6,190 nucleotides of DNA from Phycisphaerales bacterium (GCA_003533825.1 DQCG01000400.1:1-6190); one strand, 5' to 3'; shown: positions 1 through 6,146, counted from the stretch's first letter. Numbers and translations: made by a program. The notes: generated by a model not told the origin, from the sequence alone.

Positions 1-20
1 CCTGCTTTCGCAGGGATGAC
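1..20. repeat. Short hairpin repeat (partial at window edge)
   Basis: Positions 1-5 (CCTGC) and 10-14 (GCAGG) form a perfect 5-bp inverted repeat, followed by GATGAC. Read on the minus strand it would fold with a GAAA loop, a stable GNRA tetraloop. Sequences of this style (a short G/C stem around TTTCG/CGAAA followed by GATGAC or AATGAC) are common dispersed intergenic repeats in many bacterial genomes. It lies downstream of the nitrilase-like gene on the minus strand. No T-tract can be seen after it because the window ends, so a terminator role cannot be judged. Confidence 0.5.
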
Positions 21-130
21 AGCGAGAATCGGCCAGTCTGAGTAAAGCAAAACTATAATAGTAGACAAAATATCATACCCGGTCCGGCAAGACAACCTGT
101 TTATTGCTACGCCCTGCGAGGAGTTCTGTT

Positions 131-1483
131 CTACTGAGAGACTTTGGTCAAAGTCTGATAGGTCTGCGGCATGCGGTGACGCGGGCCGATGGAACGCCAG
201 TGACCGACCCAGCGGAGAGGTTCGCGCTTGTTTAAGTGGATCTCCGCCCAGAATACACCGTCTTTGCCCTTGTTCGATGCCAGAATCCTGCCCATCGGGT
301 CAATAACCAGGCTGTTGCCGCTGTACACGGATGGGACCATGTAGACGCCGTTATCGCGCGCCCGCACGCGAAATGTCGATTCGCCGTCGACCCGGCCCTC
401 CTCGTCGGGCAGGGTATTGCCCCAGGTCGGGGCGAAGATAATCTCCGCACCATTAAGGGCGAAGATTTCCGCCGCCTCGGGAAAGAACCAGTCGTAACAT
501 ATCTGGATTGCGACTTTGCCGAAATCTGTCTCGAAAACAGGATACTCATCGCCGGGCCTAATGCCCTTTCTCCATTCCTCACGCGGCAGATGGACCTTGC
601 GGTACTTGCCCACAATCTCTCCACGGCGGTCAAGCAGCACGGCGGTATTATAAACAATGTCGCCGTCCAGTTCGGTAAGACCCGCCACTACCCAGATATT
701 ATTCCGCTTAGCGGCTTTAGCCAATACATCACTAACCGGCCCATGAATCGGCTGGGCACGATCTTTTAAGGTCGCTGATGTGCCGACCGCCAGAATTGCT
801 TCGCCTAAGCACACAATATCGAGCCCAAGCTTGCCCGCCACATCGATTTGCTCGCACCAGAGCTTCAGATTCTTTTGAAGCGTGCTGTTTCTCGGCCGCA
901 GAAAAACCGTGCCGACCTTGACCTTCCTTGGTCCGGGCGCCGTCGCCGGCTGCATACTAACGCTTTTCCACAGCACCGACCCGCCCCGTGGCCATTTGAC
1001 CTCCAGCGACAAACGGGCGCTATCGGCATCCTCCGGCGCGACGAGCACATCGTCGAACTTCGCAATACCATTCTCGATAACCGGCCCGCGTACAAGCATC
1101 CCCGCCGGGTGAAGCAGTTTGCCGCCGCGCATCCAGCTTACACGAACCAGCAATGAATGATAAGGTGCTTGAATATCTCGTAACATACAGACCGCATTGA
1201 CCGCGTACGCCTGCCCCCCTTTGATGCCTTTAATATCCTGAACCACTCCCCCCACTGCGTAAGGATCGGCACCATCAACAACAAACCCACCGCCGGTACT
1301 CGCCCTTACCCTGCAAGCCGCCTGCTCCCACTCCGGCCCCCACACCGACCACCCCGTAGGCACCGTCGCCCTCTGCCCCACCTCAAACGCAGGATTCGAC
1401 ACCAATTCCTGCGCATCAGCCTTAAATACAAGACTCGCAAAACAAATAATCAACGCTGCATTAAATAATATAAGTTTTTCCAT
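131..1483 (-). CDS. Secreted carbon-nitrogen hydrolase (nitrilase superfamily) with N-terminal lectin-like domain
   Basis: This 450-residue protein should hydrolyse a non-peptide C-N bond (amide, nitrile or carbamoyl group) outside the cytoplasm; the substrate cannot be told from sequence. Residues 1-24 are a Sec signal peptide (hydrophobic core at 4-20, likely cut after ADA). Residues about 26-178 resemble a carbohydrate-binding jelly-roll: the start LVSNPAFE...PTGW is typical of CBM4/9-like modules. Residues about 188-425 are the CN-hydrolase domain with the full Glu-Lys-Cys triad: E228 (CLGEAI), K296 (YRKVHLP) and C329 (QICYDWFFPE), plus E302/E303 as candidate second glutamate. The catalytic domain has normal size; the extra length is the front module. 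The start ATG has AAGGGA six bases upstream. The gene begins 43 bases after the ATPase-TPR stop, so it may be the last gene of a shared transcript. Family is confident; substrate and the sugar-binding role are inference. Confidence 0.9.
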   Translation of the reverse strand: MEKLILFNAALIICFASLVFKADAQELVSNPAFEVGQRATVPTGWSVWGPEWEQAACRVRASTGGGFVVDGADPYAVGGVVQDIKGIKGGQAYAVNAVCMLRDIQAPYHSLLVRVSWMRGGKLLHPAGMLVRGPVIENGIAKFDDVLVAPEDADSARLSLEVKWPRGGSVLWKSVSMQPATAPGPRKVKVGTVFLRPRNSTLQKNLKLWCEQIDVAGKLGLDIVCLGEAILAVGTSATLKDRAQPIHGPVSDVLAKAAKRNNIWVVAGLTELDGDIVYNTAVLLDRRGEIVGKYRKVHLPREEWRKGIRPGDEYPVFETDFGKVAIQICYDWFFPEAAEIFALNGAEIIFAPTWGNTLPDEEGRVDGESTFRVRARDNGVYMVPSVYSGNSLVIDPMGRILASNKGKDGVFWAEIHLNKREPLRWVGHWRSIGPRHRMPQTYQTLTKVSQ

Positions 1484-1526
1484 CTTCGATCCCTTTTTAC
1501 TTTTGCCTTTTCCCCCTTATTCCTTT
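1484..1526 (-). promoter_or_regulatory. Purine-rich spacer with ribosome binding site of the nitrilase-like gene
   Basis: On the minus strand this 43-base gap is almost only purines and includes AAGGGGG and AAGGGA. AAGGGA (1495-1490) stands six bases before the ATG at 1483 and is the likely Shine-Dalgarno site. The 9-mer GTAAAAAGG occurs twice on the minus strand, at 1530-1522 (overlapping the TAA stop of the ATPase-TPR gene) and at 1500-1492. No hairpin terminator and no clear promoter is seen, which supports read-through from the upstream gene. Confidence 0.55.
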
Positions 1527-3494
1527 TTACTTGTCTTTCAGTTCATCAATCCACCCCTGCACCTCTTGTACCATATGTGGCATCCATATTCTCTTATACA
1601 ACTCCAATGCTTTTCCCCAGTACTCTCTGGCCTTTTCAATATCCCCTCGCTTTCTATAAACCAATCCCAAATTTCCGTACTGATTTGCTATGCCTTCTAA
1701 CCGTCCGAGTCTCTGGTTAATCTCCAGCGACTTCTTATGCATTTGTTCGGCCTTGTCCAATTCGCAACGGTCTAGATAGACATTGCCCAAATTCCCGTAC
1801 TGATTTGCATTCAAGTCGGTCATTCCTTGCACTTCACTAATATCGAGGGACTTCTCGAACATCCGCTCGGCCTCAGCTAAATCACCTCGCGTTCGATAGA
1901 CTATGCCCAAATTGCCGTACTTTGAAGCCATCCCCTCCTGCTGCCCCAGTTCCTCGTCTATCTTTAATCCCTCGCGAAACATTTCTTCAGCTTTGTCCAA
2001 TTCTCCACGCCATTTGTAGACTAACCCCAAGCCACCATAGTTTCTCGCCATCCCATCCTTGCGCCCGAGTGTTCTGTTGATGTCCAGCGATTTCAAATGC
2101 ATCTGCTTGGCCTTCTCCAAGTGCCCGCGCATTTTGTAGAATACACCCAGACTACTAAGGATTCTTGCTTGCTCTGTCGACGCCTCCTTGACAAACCGGG
2201 ACGCTCGCTCTGACAAAGCAATTGCTGCATCCAGCAGACCAAGCATCGTCAACGGTTTACGACACTCATTTAGCATTGCATTCACAAATGCCTGTTTTCC
2301 TTGAGCCAAATAAACATGTTCCGGTAATCTTGTCGCCGCAAGTGCGTCGGGCATAGTCTGGTTATTCTTGGCTTCCATTAACTTTTGTTGATAGACCTCC
2401 ACCGCCATTCTGTGATACTTATTTTTCTTGGCTTCGTCGATCTGCTCAAGTATATGATCCGCCAATATGGCATGGTAAATCCGCTTACCGTATCCTTCCT
2501 CGCGCAATAATCCACTAAGAAAATTGTCTGCAAGTACACTCTGTAATGTGTCGGTGTCCAGTTCACTCACAGCGGTTACAACTTCACCCGGGACGCCTAC
2601 TTCCAATATAGCATACGCTTTGAACAGACGAATCGCATCCCTGCCTTTCTTGCACAATTTTTTCCATTGTGCAGCAGCGATACCGGTAGGATCTTGTGGC
2701 AACTCCTCTAACTTTGTGCCTGCTTTCAACAAATCCAGGGCGCCTTGAAGAGCATACGGATGCCCATTATATTTACTCAGAATCTTTCGAACCTCAGTCA
2801 CAGTATAATCCATATCTGTGACACGCTGGTTCAGCAACACGTCAACTGCTTGTTCTTCAAGGACATCTAATCTTTTCTCAGGGATACGTGATATGTTATC
2901 CAGGGTCGCAAATGTTGCGCTCTCGACCAGCATATCCTCCGTCCTTTGAGCAAAGACCAACTTTATCTTGTCAGGTAGTCCATTAACCACAATCGCCCAA
3001 GATTGATCGCTGTCTTTCTGCATATATTTCTCAGGATCGATTATAAATATCGCTCGTCCGTTCTCCGGCATCTGTTTCGAAATAAATCGCAGTCTTTCAA
3101 GGAATTGGTCGCGTGTATTCTTTGCAGGGTCCCGACGCAGGCTCATTGCCAAATCGCCTAAGTTTATTACGTTTAATATGCTTCGCCATTGCTCCAATCG
3201 ACGAGCAGTGCCACTAAATGAGCCGTCTTCAATTTGGGCAGCTTCAAACGCATTATCCATCATAAGTGCCATAGTAGAATCAACGCTATCTGTCGGCGTC
3301 ACCTCGTACCGCACACAACCGCACTTGAAGTTAGGGTGATTCTCCGCAAGCTCTGCCATCTTATTGATAAGCCATGTCTTTCCCATGCCCCGATGGCCTA
3401 CAATGAGAACAGCCTGGCCCCGTGTGTCCTCAAGGACCTTTTTGAATTGCTCTAATTCGGCCTTTCGGCCTACAAATATTTTGTCCGCGGTCAT
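1527..3494 (-). CDS. STAND-type NTPase with C-terminal TPR repeats
   Basis: This 655-residue, probably cytoplasmic protein (no signal peptide or membrane segment) is an ATP-driven signalling or scaffold protein of the STAND class. Residues 6-12 (IFVGRKA) open the NTPase; Walker A is GHRGMGKT (33-40). Walker B is AIFIID (148-153), followed by P-E instead of a second acidic residue. A probable sensor arginine is in KLVFAQR (178-184), and NGHPYALQ (243-250) matches the GxP motif of STAND proteins. Residues about 285-350 look like a winged helix. From 446 onward come five TPR units of 40 residues, with the YGNLG-type start at 486, 526, 566 and 606 and a diverged one at 446. STAND relatives include MalT, AfsR and Avs proteins; unlike those, no DNA-binding or nuclease/protease domain is attached. 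The start is well fixed: an in-frame TGA lies two codons upstream (3500-3498). The ribosome binding site is weak (GGAT, eight bases away). Confidence 0.88.
   Translation of the reverse strand: MTADKIFVGRKAELEQFKKVLEDTRGQAVLIVGHRGMGKTWLINKMAELAENHPNFKCGCVRYEVTPTDSVDSTMALMMDNAFEAAQIEDGSFSGTARRLEQWRSILNVINLGDLAMSLRRDPAKNTRDQFLERLRFISKQMPENGRAIFIIDPEKYMQKDSDQSWAIVVNGLPDKIKLVFAQRTEDMLVESATFATLDNISRIPEKRLDVLEEQAVDVLLNQRVTDMDYTVTEVRKILSKYNGHPYALQGALDLLKAGTKLEELPQDPTGIAAAQWKKLCKKGRDAIRLFKAYAILEVGVPGEVVTAVSELDTDTLQSVLADNFLSGLLREEGYGKRIYHAILADHILEQIDEAKKNKYHRMAVEVYQQKLMEAKNNQTMPDALAATRLPEHVYLAQGKQAFVNAMLNECRKPLTMLGLLDAAIALSERASRFVKEASTEQARILSSLGVFYKMRGHLEKAKQMHLKSLDINRTLGRKDGMARNYGGLGLVYKWRGELDKAEEMFREGLKIDEELGQQEGMASKYGNLGIVYRTRGDLAEAERMFEKSLDISEVQGMTDLNANQYGNLGNVYLDRCELDKAEQMHKKSLEINQRLGRLEGIANQYGNLGLVYRKRGDIEKAREYWGKALELYKRIWMPHMVQEVQGWIDELKDK
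1575..2159 (-). repeat. 120-bp tandem coding repeats (TPR units)
   Basis: The 3' third of the ATPase gene is built of 120-bp units, each encoding one 40-residue TPR. On the plus strand the recurring signature (an AAAT...CCGTAC-type block) appears near 1670, 1790 and 1910, and as a diverged form near 2030. In protein terms, neighbouring units 526-565 and 566-605 are identical at 20 of 40 positions by hand count, and 486-525 versus 526-565 at 18 of 40. The consensus is roughly YGNLGxVYxxRGxLxKAExM followed by xxKSLxIxxxLGxxEGxAxQ. The exact phase of 40 resembles the longer TPR class of kinesin-light-chain type rather than the classic 34-residue repeat. Confidence 0.8.
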
Positions 3495-3534
3495 ATCTCA
3501 GATCCAATCAAACTGAATCTGTGTAACAGTCCAT

Positions 3535-3553
3535 CCCCAAGCTTCGCTTGAGG
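3535..3553. repeat. Small inverted repeat between ATPase and sulfatase genes
   Basis: CAAGC (3538-3542) and GCTTG (3546-3550) form a perfect 5-bp stem around TTC. After one C-A mismatch the stem is extended by two more pairs (CC at 3535-3536 with GG at 3552-3553). On the transcribed (minus) strand it is followed by GATGGAC, not a T run, so it is a poor intrinsic terminator for the sulfatase transcript. A T6 run at 3564-3569 lies ten bases beyond it on the plus strand, too far for a standard terminator. It could be a dispersed intergenic element or a processing hairpin. Confidence 0.4.
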
Positions 3554-3572
3554 CTGCCACCCATTTTTTCAC

Positions 3573-3607
3573 GAGATACGAGCATCAGGAATCGAGTATC
3601 GAATCAG
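3573..3607. repeat. Degenerate 7-bp tandem repeat overlapping the sulfatase stop
   Basis: Five successive heptamers can be laid out: GAGATAC (3573), GAGCATC (3580), AGGAATC (3587), GAGTATC (3594) and GAATCAG (3601). The first four fit a loose GAGNATC consensus; the fifth is poor and includes the sulfatase stop codon (TGA on the minus strand, 3606-3604). This is low-complexity repeat DNA rather than coding sequence. Its function is unknown. Confidence 0.45.
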
Positions 3608-5820
3608 TTCTTTTCCAGGCGTTCCAGTGTTGTTTGTGCGACTCGCTTTACGTAATTGTCTTTGTCCTTCATGGTGGCCTTTATCTGCGGCAGGAGCGTG
3701 CGGGCCTTTTCGCCGATTTTGTTCAGGGCGATTATCGCGTGCAGTCTTGCTTTGTCTGTTTTGTTGTTCAGCGCTTCGGCTAATACGGGCAGGGCCTCTT
3801 TTTCGGCGCCCCAGTCGCAGAGTGCGTGGGCCGCGGCGATGCGAACGACCGCCGCAGGGTCATTCAGGGCCTCTCTGAGGAATGGCTTTGCCCGCTCTAT
3901 GTGTCTGCCTTTGAGGTTATTGTGCAGGCCGACAACGGCCCAATATCGAACGGAGGCGTACTTATCTTTGAGAGCTTTAACGTATGGCCCGTTATCGCCG
4001 GAGCCGTCCAGTTCCTTTATCTTGCGCAGGCGTTGAAGAAGGTCTGTTCGGGCAAGTTTATTCCGCCAGTGCTGCTCGTCCCTGGCCGGTGTTTCAGGTG
4101 GTTTCGGCCCTGAGACCTTGTCATCGAATCTGAACCTGACCTCACCGCTGTCTTTGAAGCCTATGCGGCAGGCTTTGGCGTGCAGGACTTTGCCCTTCGT
4201 TAGCCATACGGATTTTGTATATAGCCTCCAGGCTGAACTGGTTCGGCCGGCGCCGCTGATTTTGTAAACGATTGAACCCCCGGCTGTAGGGCAGGCGATT
4301 GTTACGCGACGCGTAGATTCACCGGGCTGCCACTTGGGTGCCCAAAAAACCGGCTCGGCCGTCTTTTGATACTCGCCGCCGGGGCGTTTCATTTCGTCGA
4401 ATTCAGGCTCCGGAATCAGCCCGATATCGCCGGTCTCCCTGACCCATTTGGCGTGGATTACTCGCATCCGCCGGAGCACATCCTTGTACTTCGGATCGCC
4501 CGCCAGGTTTTTGACCTCGTGCGGGTCGGTTTCCGTGTCGTAAAGCTCCTCGACTGGTTTGGTTTCTTCGAAATACTGCTTCTGCGGGCCTTCGAGCTTG
4601 CCCTCGGCGTTTAGCCGCCGCATCTCCTGCATCGTTGGCATCTGGTTCATGTAATTGATGTCCTGGCCCCGACTCAGGTGCGACATGTAGTTGCGAATAT
4701 ATTTATAGCGCTTGTCGCGCACAGCACGAATCAGGTCGTACGCTTCGTCCATCCGGTCGCGGGCGGCGAAAATATATTCGCGAGGCTCGGCCTTCTGGCT
4801 GCCAAGAAATGCTTGGCCCTGTATATGGTTTGGGATTTTGATACCGGTTAACGAAAGCATCGTCGGGGCGAAATCTATGAATGCAACCAACTCGTCATTG
4901 ACGGTACCCGGTTTGACCGCATTGGGATTGCCCGGCATTGCGAGTTTGCGCCATTTCTCCGGTACGTGAATAATCAGCGGAACCTTCAGACCCGAATCAT
5001 AAATCCATCGCTTGCCCCGCGGCAGGCCTCGCCCGTGATCGCCCCAGAACCATACGATTGTATCATCAGCCAGGCCATCGTCTTCGAGCTGCTTGAGGAC
5101 GCCGGCGACAAGCTTATCGGTCAGCGTGATAATATCGTAATACTGCGCCCAGTCCCGCCGAACCGCCGGCGTATCGGGATAGTATGGTGGCAGCACCGCC
5201 TTATCCGGGTCGTGCCTTTCATGCGGCTTTAAGCCTTCCAGGCGCTTGAGCATTGCTTTACTCCTGTTGCGAATCTGGCTTTCATGCGAGACTGTGAAAT
5301 TGAAGATAGCGAAGAACGGCTGATCTTTGCCGCGATTGCGCCAGTGTGCCTTACGGCTGCTTTCGTCCCAGGCGCTTGGCGGCGGATCAAACTGGTAATC
5401 GGTCTTGGAATTGTTCGTGCAGTAGTAACCTTCCGCCCTGATGTATTCGCTGAAGCATTTTACATAGGCTGGCGGCACACCCTTGCAGCGCATTTGGTTG
5501 GTTCCGTTGGTGGTCGGGTACATGCCGGTAATGATACCGGATCGCGTCGGGGCACAAACCCCGGAGTGCGAGTACACGTTTGTGTAACGAACGCCACGGG
5601 CAGCGAGCTTGTCGATATTGGGCGTTACAGCGTAGCTGTCGCCGTAACAGCCCAGATCGGGGCTGATATCTTCTGTGCTTATCCAGAGGATATTCGGGCA
5701 CTGCGGGCCTGCCGTCCCGGCGGCATTCAGGGGGATTTGGGGTAGTGCTATTACTGCGGCTGAGCCGGCAGCAACCTGCATGAACCGGCGCCTGTTCATA
5801 TTATTTTTGGAACTTTTCAT
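3604..5820 (-). CDS. Tat-exported sulfatase with hexosaminidase-C-like domain and HEAT repeats
   Basis: This 738-residue type I sulfatase should hydrolyse sulfate esters or N-sulfates on a glycan, using a formylglycine made from Cys89 by a separate maturase not in this window. Residues 1-35 hold a twin-arginine signal (NRRRFMQ, then a hydrophobic stretch ending LNAAG), so export should be folded, via Tat. The catalytic domain spans about 41-460. It has metal ligands in STED (E50, D51), the signature C89-A-P-T-R93 with a following TG, NNSKTDY (K139), VSHES (H179), GDHG (D261, H262) and SGLK (K279). It resembles the N-sulfoglucosamine sulfohydrolase-like group, though the exact sulfatase subfamily is not settled. 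Residues about 491-568 resemble the chitobiase/hexosaminidase C-terminal module, and 593-738 form about four HEAT-like helical repeats. The start at 5820 is chosen because GGAGG lies eight bases upstream; the longer reading starts with TTG at 5835 and includes that site as codons. Confidence 0.93.
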   Translation of the reverse strand: MKSSKNNMNRRRFMQVAAGSAAVIALPQIPLNAAGTAGPQCPNILWISTEDISPDLGCYGDSYAVTPNIDKLAARGVRYTNVYSHSGVCAPTRSGIITGMYPTTNGTNQMRCKGVPPAYVKCFSEYIRAEGYYCTNNSKTDYQFDPPPSAWDESSRKAHWRNRGKDQPFFAIFNFTVSHESQIRNRSKAMLKRLEGLKPHERHDPDKAVLPPYYPDTPAVRRDWAQYYDIITLTDKLVAGVLKQLEDDGLADDTIVWFWGDHGRGLPRGKRWIYDSGLKVPLIIHVPEKWRKLAMPGNPNAVKPGTVNDELVAFIDFAPTMLSLTGIKIPNHIQGQAFLGSQKAEPREYIFAARDRMDEAYDLIRAVRDKRYKYIRNYMSHLSRGQDINYMNQMPTMQEMRRLNAEGKLEGPQKQYFEETKPVEELYDTETDPHEVKNLAGDPKYKDVLRRMRVIHAKWVRETGDIGLIPEPEFDEMKRPGGEYQKTAEPVFWAPKWQPGESTRRVTIACPTAGGSIVYKISGAGRTSSAWRLYTKSVWLTKGKVLHAKACRIGFKDSGEVRFRFDDKVSGPKPPETPARDEQHWRNKLARTDLLQRLRKIKELDGSGDNGPYVKALKDKYASVRYWAVVGLHNNLKGRHIERAKPFLREALNDPAAVVRIAAAHALCDWGAEKEALPVLAEALNNKTDKARLHAIIALNKIGEKARTLLPQIKATMKDKDNYVKRVAQTTLERLEKN

Positions 5821-5828
5821 GAAAGTTA

Positions 5829-5833
5829 CCTCC
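5829..5833 (-). promoter_or_regulatory. Ribosome binding site GGAGG that fixes the sulfatase start
   Basis: On the minus strand GGAGG is followed by an eight-base spacer and then ATG at 5820. This is a near-ideal Shine-Dalgarno arrangement. It makes the shorter 738-residue reading, which begins MKSSKNNMNRRRF, far more likely than the TTG start fifteen bases further upstream. Confidence 0.85.
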
Positions 5834-5932
5834 AAATATCAAATGTTCAAAGCGATTTGACGACTATTTTCAATGTAAATGTTTATACACAGGCCGGACA
5901 GCTCCCCGTCCTGAATCCTTCATCAGATTCCC

Positions 5933-5960
5933 ATTATAGCCATAAGGAGCTGGCAGGCAA
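5933..5960 (-). promoter_or_regulatory. Candidate sigma70-type promoter for the sulfatase gene
   Basis: The minus strand has a perfect -10 TATAAT at 5938-5933 and, sixteen bases upstream, TTGCCT at 5960-5955 (four of six matches to TTGACA). Transcription would start near 5926 and give a leader of about 105 bases. The -35 is embedded in a TGATTTG element that recurs in inverted orientation at the rightward promoter. Found by eye, with no experimental support. Confidence 0.5.
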
Positions 5961-6015
5961 ATCAAATCCCAGCAGGTTGTGTTAACGGTAGCGAGGGCTG
6001 CTTCTGATTTGACAG
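5954..6015. repeat. Inverted TGATTTG pair at the two -35 positions
   Basis: CAAATCA (5958-5964) and TGATTTG (6005-6011) are a perfect 7-bp inverted pair 40 bases apart. Read outward along each promoter, the two 11-mers are TGATTTGCCTG (minus, 5964-5954) and TGATTTGACAG (plus, 6005-6015), identical at 9 of 11 positions. Each contains the proposed -35 hexamer of its own promoter. This may be shared promoter architecture or a pair of regulator sites. Confidence 0.5.
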
Positions 6016-6037
6016 ATGAACAGATTATAAGTAGTGT
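6009..6037 (+). promoter_or_regulatory. Candidate promoter for the rightward cupin-like gene
   Basis: A perfect -35 TTGACA lies at 6009-6014. At a 17-base spacing the -10 position reads TAGTGT (6032-6037), which keeps only the T, A and final T of TATAAT. A better-looking TATAAG (6026-6031) is only 11 bases from the -35 and is too close. The -10 is therefore weak and may need an activator. The leader would be roughly 100 bases. Confidence 0.4.
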
Positions 6038-6126
6038 ATGGTTTGAAGATGGAATATTCTGAAGGCGGCAACGTTGGCCAGTCTTTTTACCGCATGTGTT
6101 GCCGGGACATTTTTTCAAAAAAATCG

Positions 6127-6142
6127 ATTCTCCTGGGAGAAT
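6127..6142 (+). promoter_or_regulatory. Palindrome covering the ribosome binding site
   Basis: ATTCTCC (6127-6133) and GGAGAAT (6136-6142) form a perfect 7-bp inverted repeat around TG. The right arm contains the Shine-Dalgarno sequence GGGAGA (6135-6140), six bases before the ATG at 6147. In RNA, six pairs with a CTGG loop could hide the ribosome binding site; in DNA, the symmetry could be an operator for a dimeric regulator. Confidence 0.5.
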
Positions 6143-6146
6143 GATA

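Larger units (their letters stand above)
5821..6146. other. Divergent intergenic region between sulfatase and cupin-like genes
   Basis: This 326-base stretch separates the leftward sulfatase from the rightward gene and carries no credible ORF of its own; the only long open frame, on the minus strand, has no recognisable protein features. It holds a candidate promoter for each direction, with leaders of roughly 100 bases on both sides. Small inverted repeats are seen at 5847-5860 (TCAAA/TTTGA around a 4-base loop, in the sulfatase leader), 5896-5911 (GGAC/GTCC) and 5913-5930 (GAATC/GATTC). There is also an 8-bp palindrome CAACGTTG at 6069-6076, a T6-C-A7 stretch at 6110-6123, and a palindrome over the rightward ribosome binding site. 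Confidence 0.75.

Noticed and set aside
54..59. TATAAT on the plus strand as a promoter
   Set aside because: No acceptable -35 at 16-18 bases upstream, and no plus-strand gene follows; chance AT-rich match.
61..130. Intrinsic terminator for the nitrilase-like gene
   Set aside because: Only a short CCGG-rich stem with no adjacent T run on the minus strand; not convincing.
236..769. Plus-strand 177-codon frame opposite the nitrilase-like gene
   Set aside because: It is antisense to the conserved catalytic domain with no family features; a shadow of the real gene.
1442..1444. Lipoprotein lipobox ending at C14 of the nitrilase-like protein
   Set aside because: The residue before the cysteine is Ile, not Gly/Ala/Ser, and the cysteine is inside the hydrophobic core; an ordinary signal peptide cut after ADA fits better.
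1527..3494. ATPase-TPR gene as a recent foreign insertion
   Set aside because: Some stretches look more AT-rich than the neighbours (24 G/C of 60 at 3001-3060 versus 33 of 60 at 5041-5100), but other stretches do not, and no insertion-element ends or target duplications are seen.
5284..5745. Plus-strand 153-codon frame opposite the sulfatase
   Set aside because: It is antisense to the sulfatase active-site region and has no independent support.
5821..5835. Longer sulfatase reading starting at 5835
   Set aside because: The first codon there is TTG and the next codons are the GGAGG ribosome binding site itself; the ATG at 5820 has ideal spacing.
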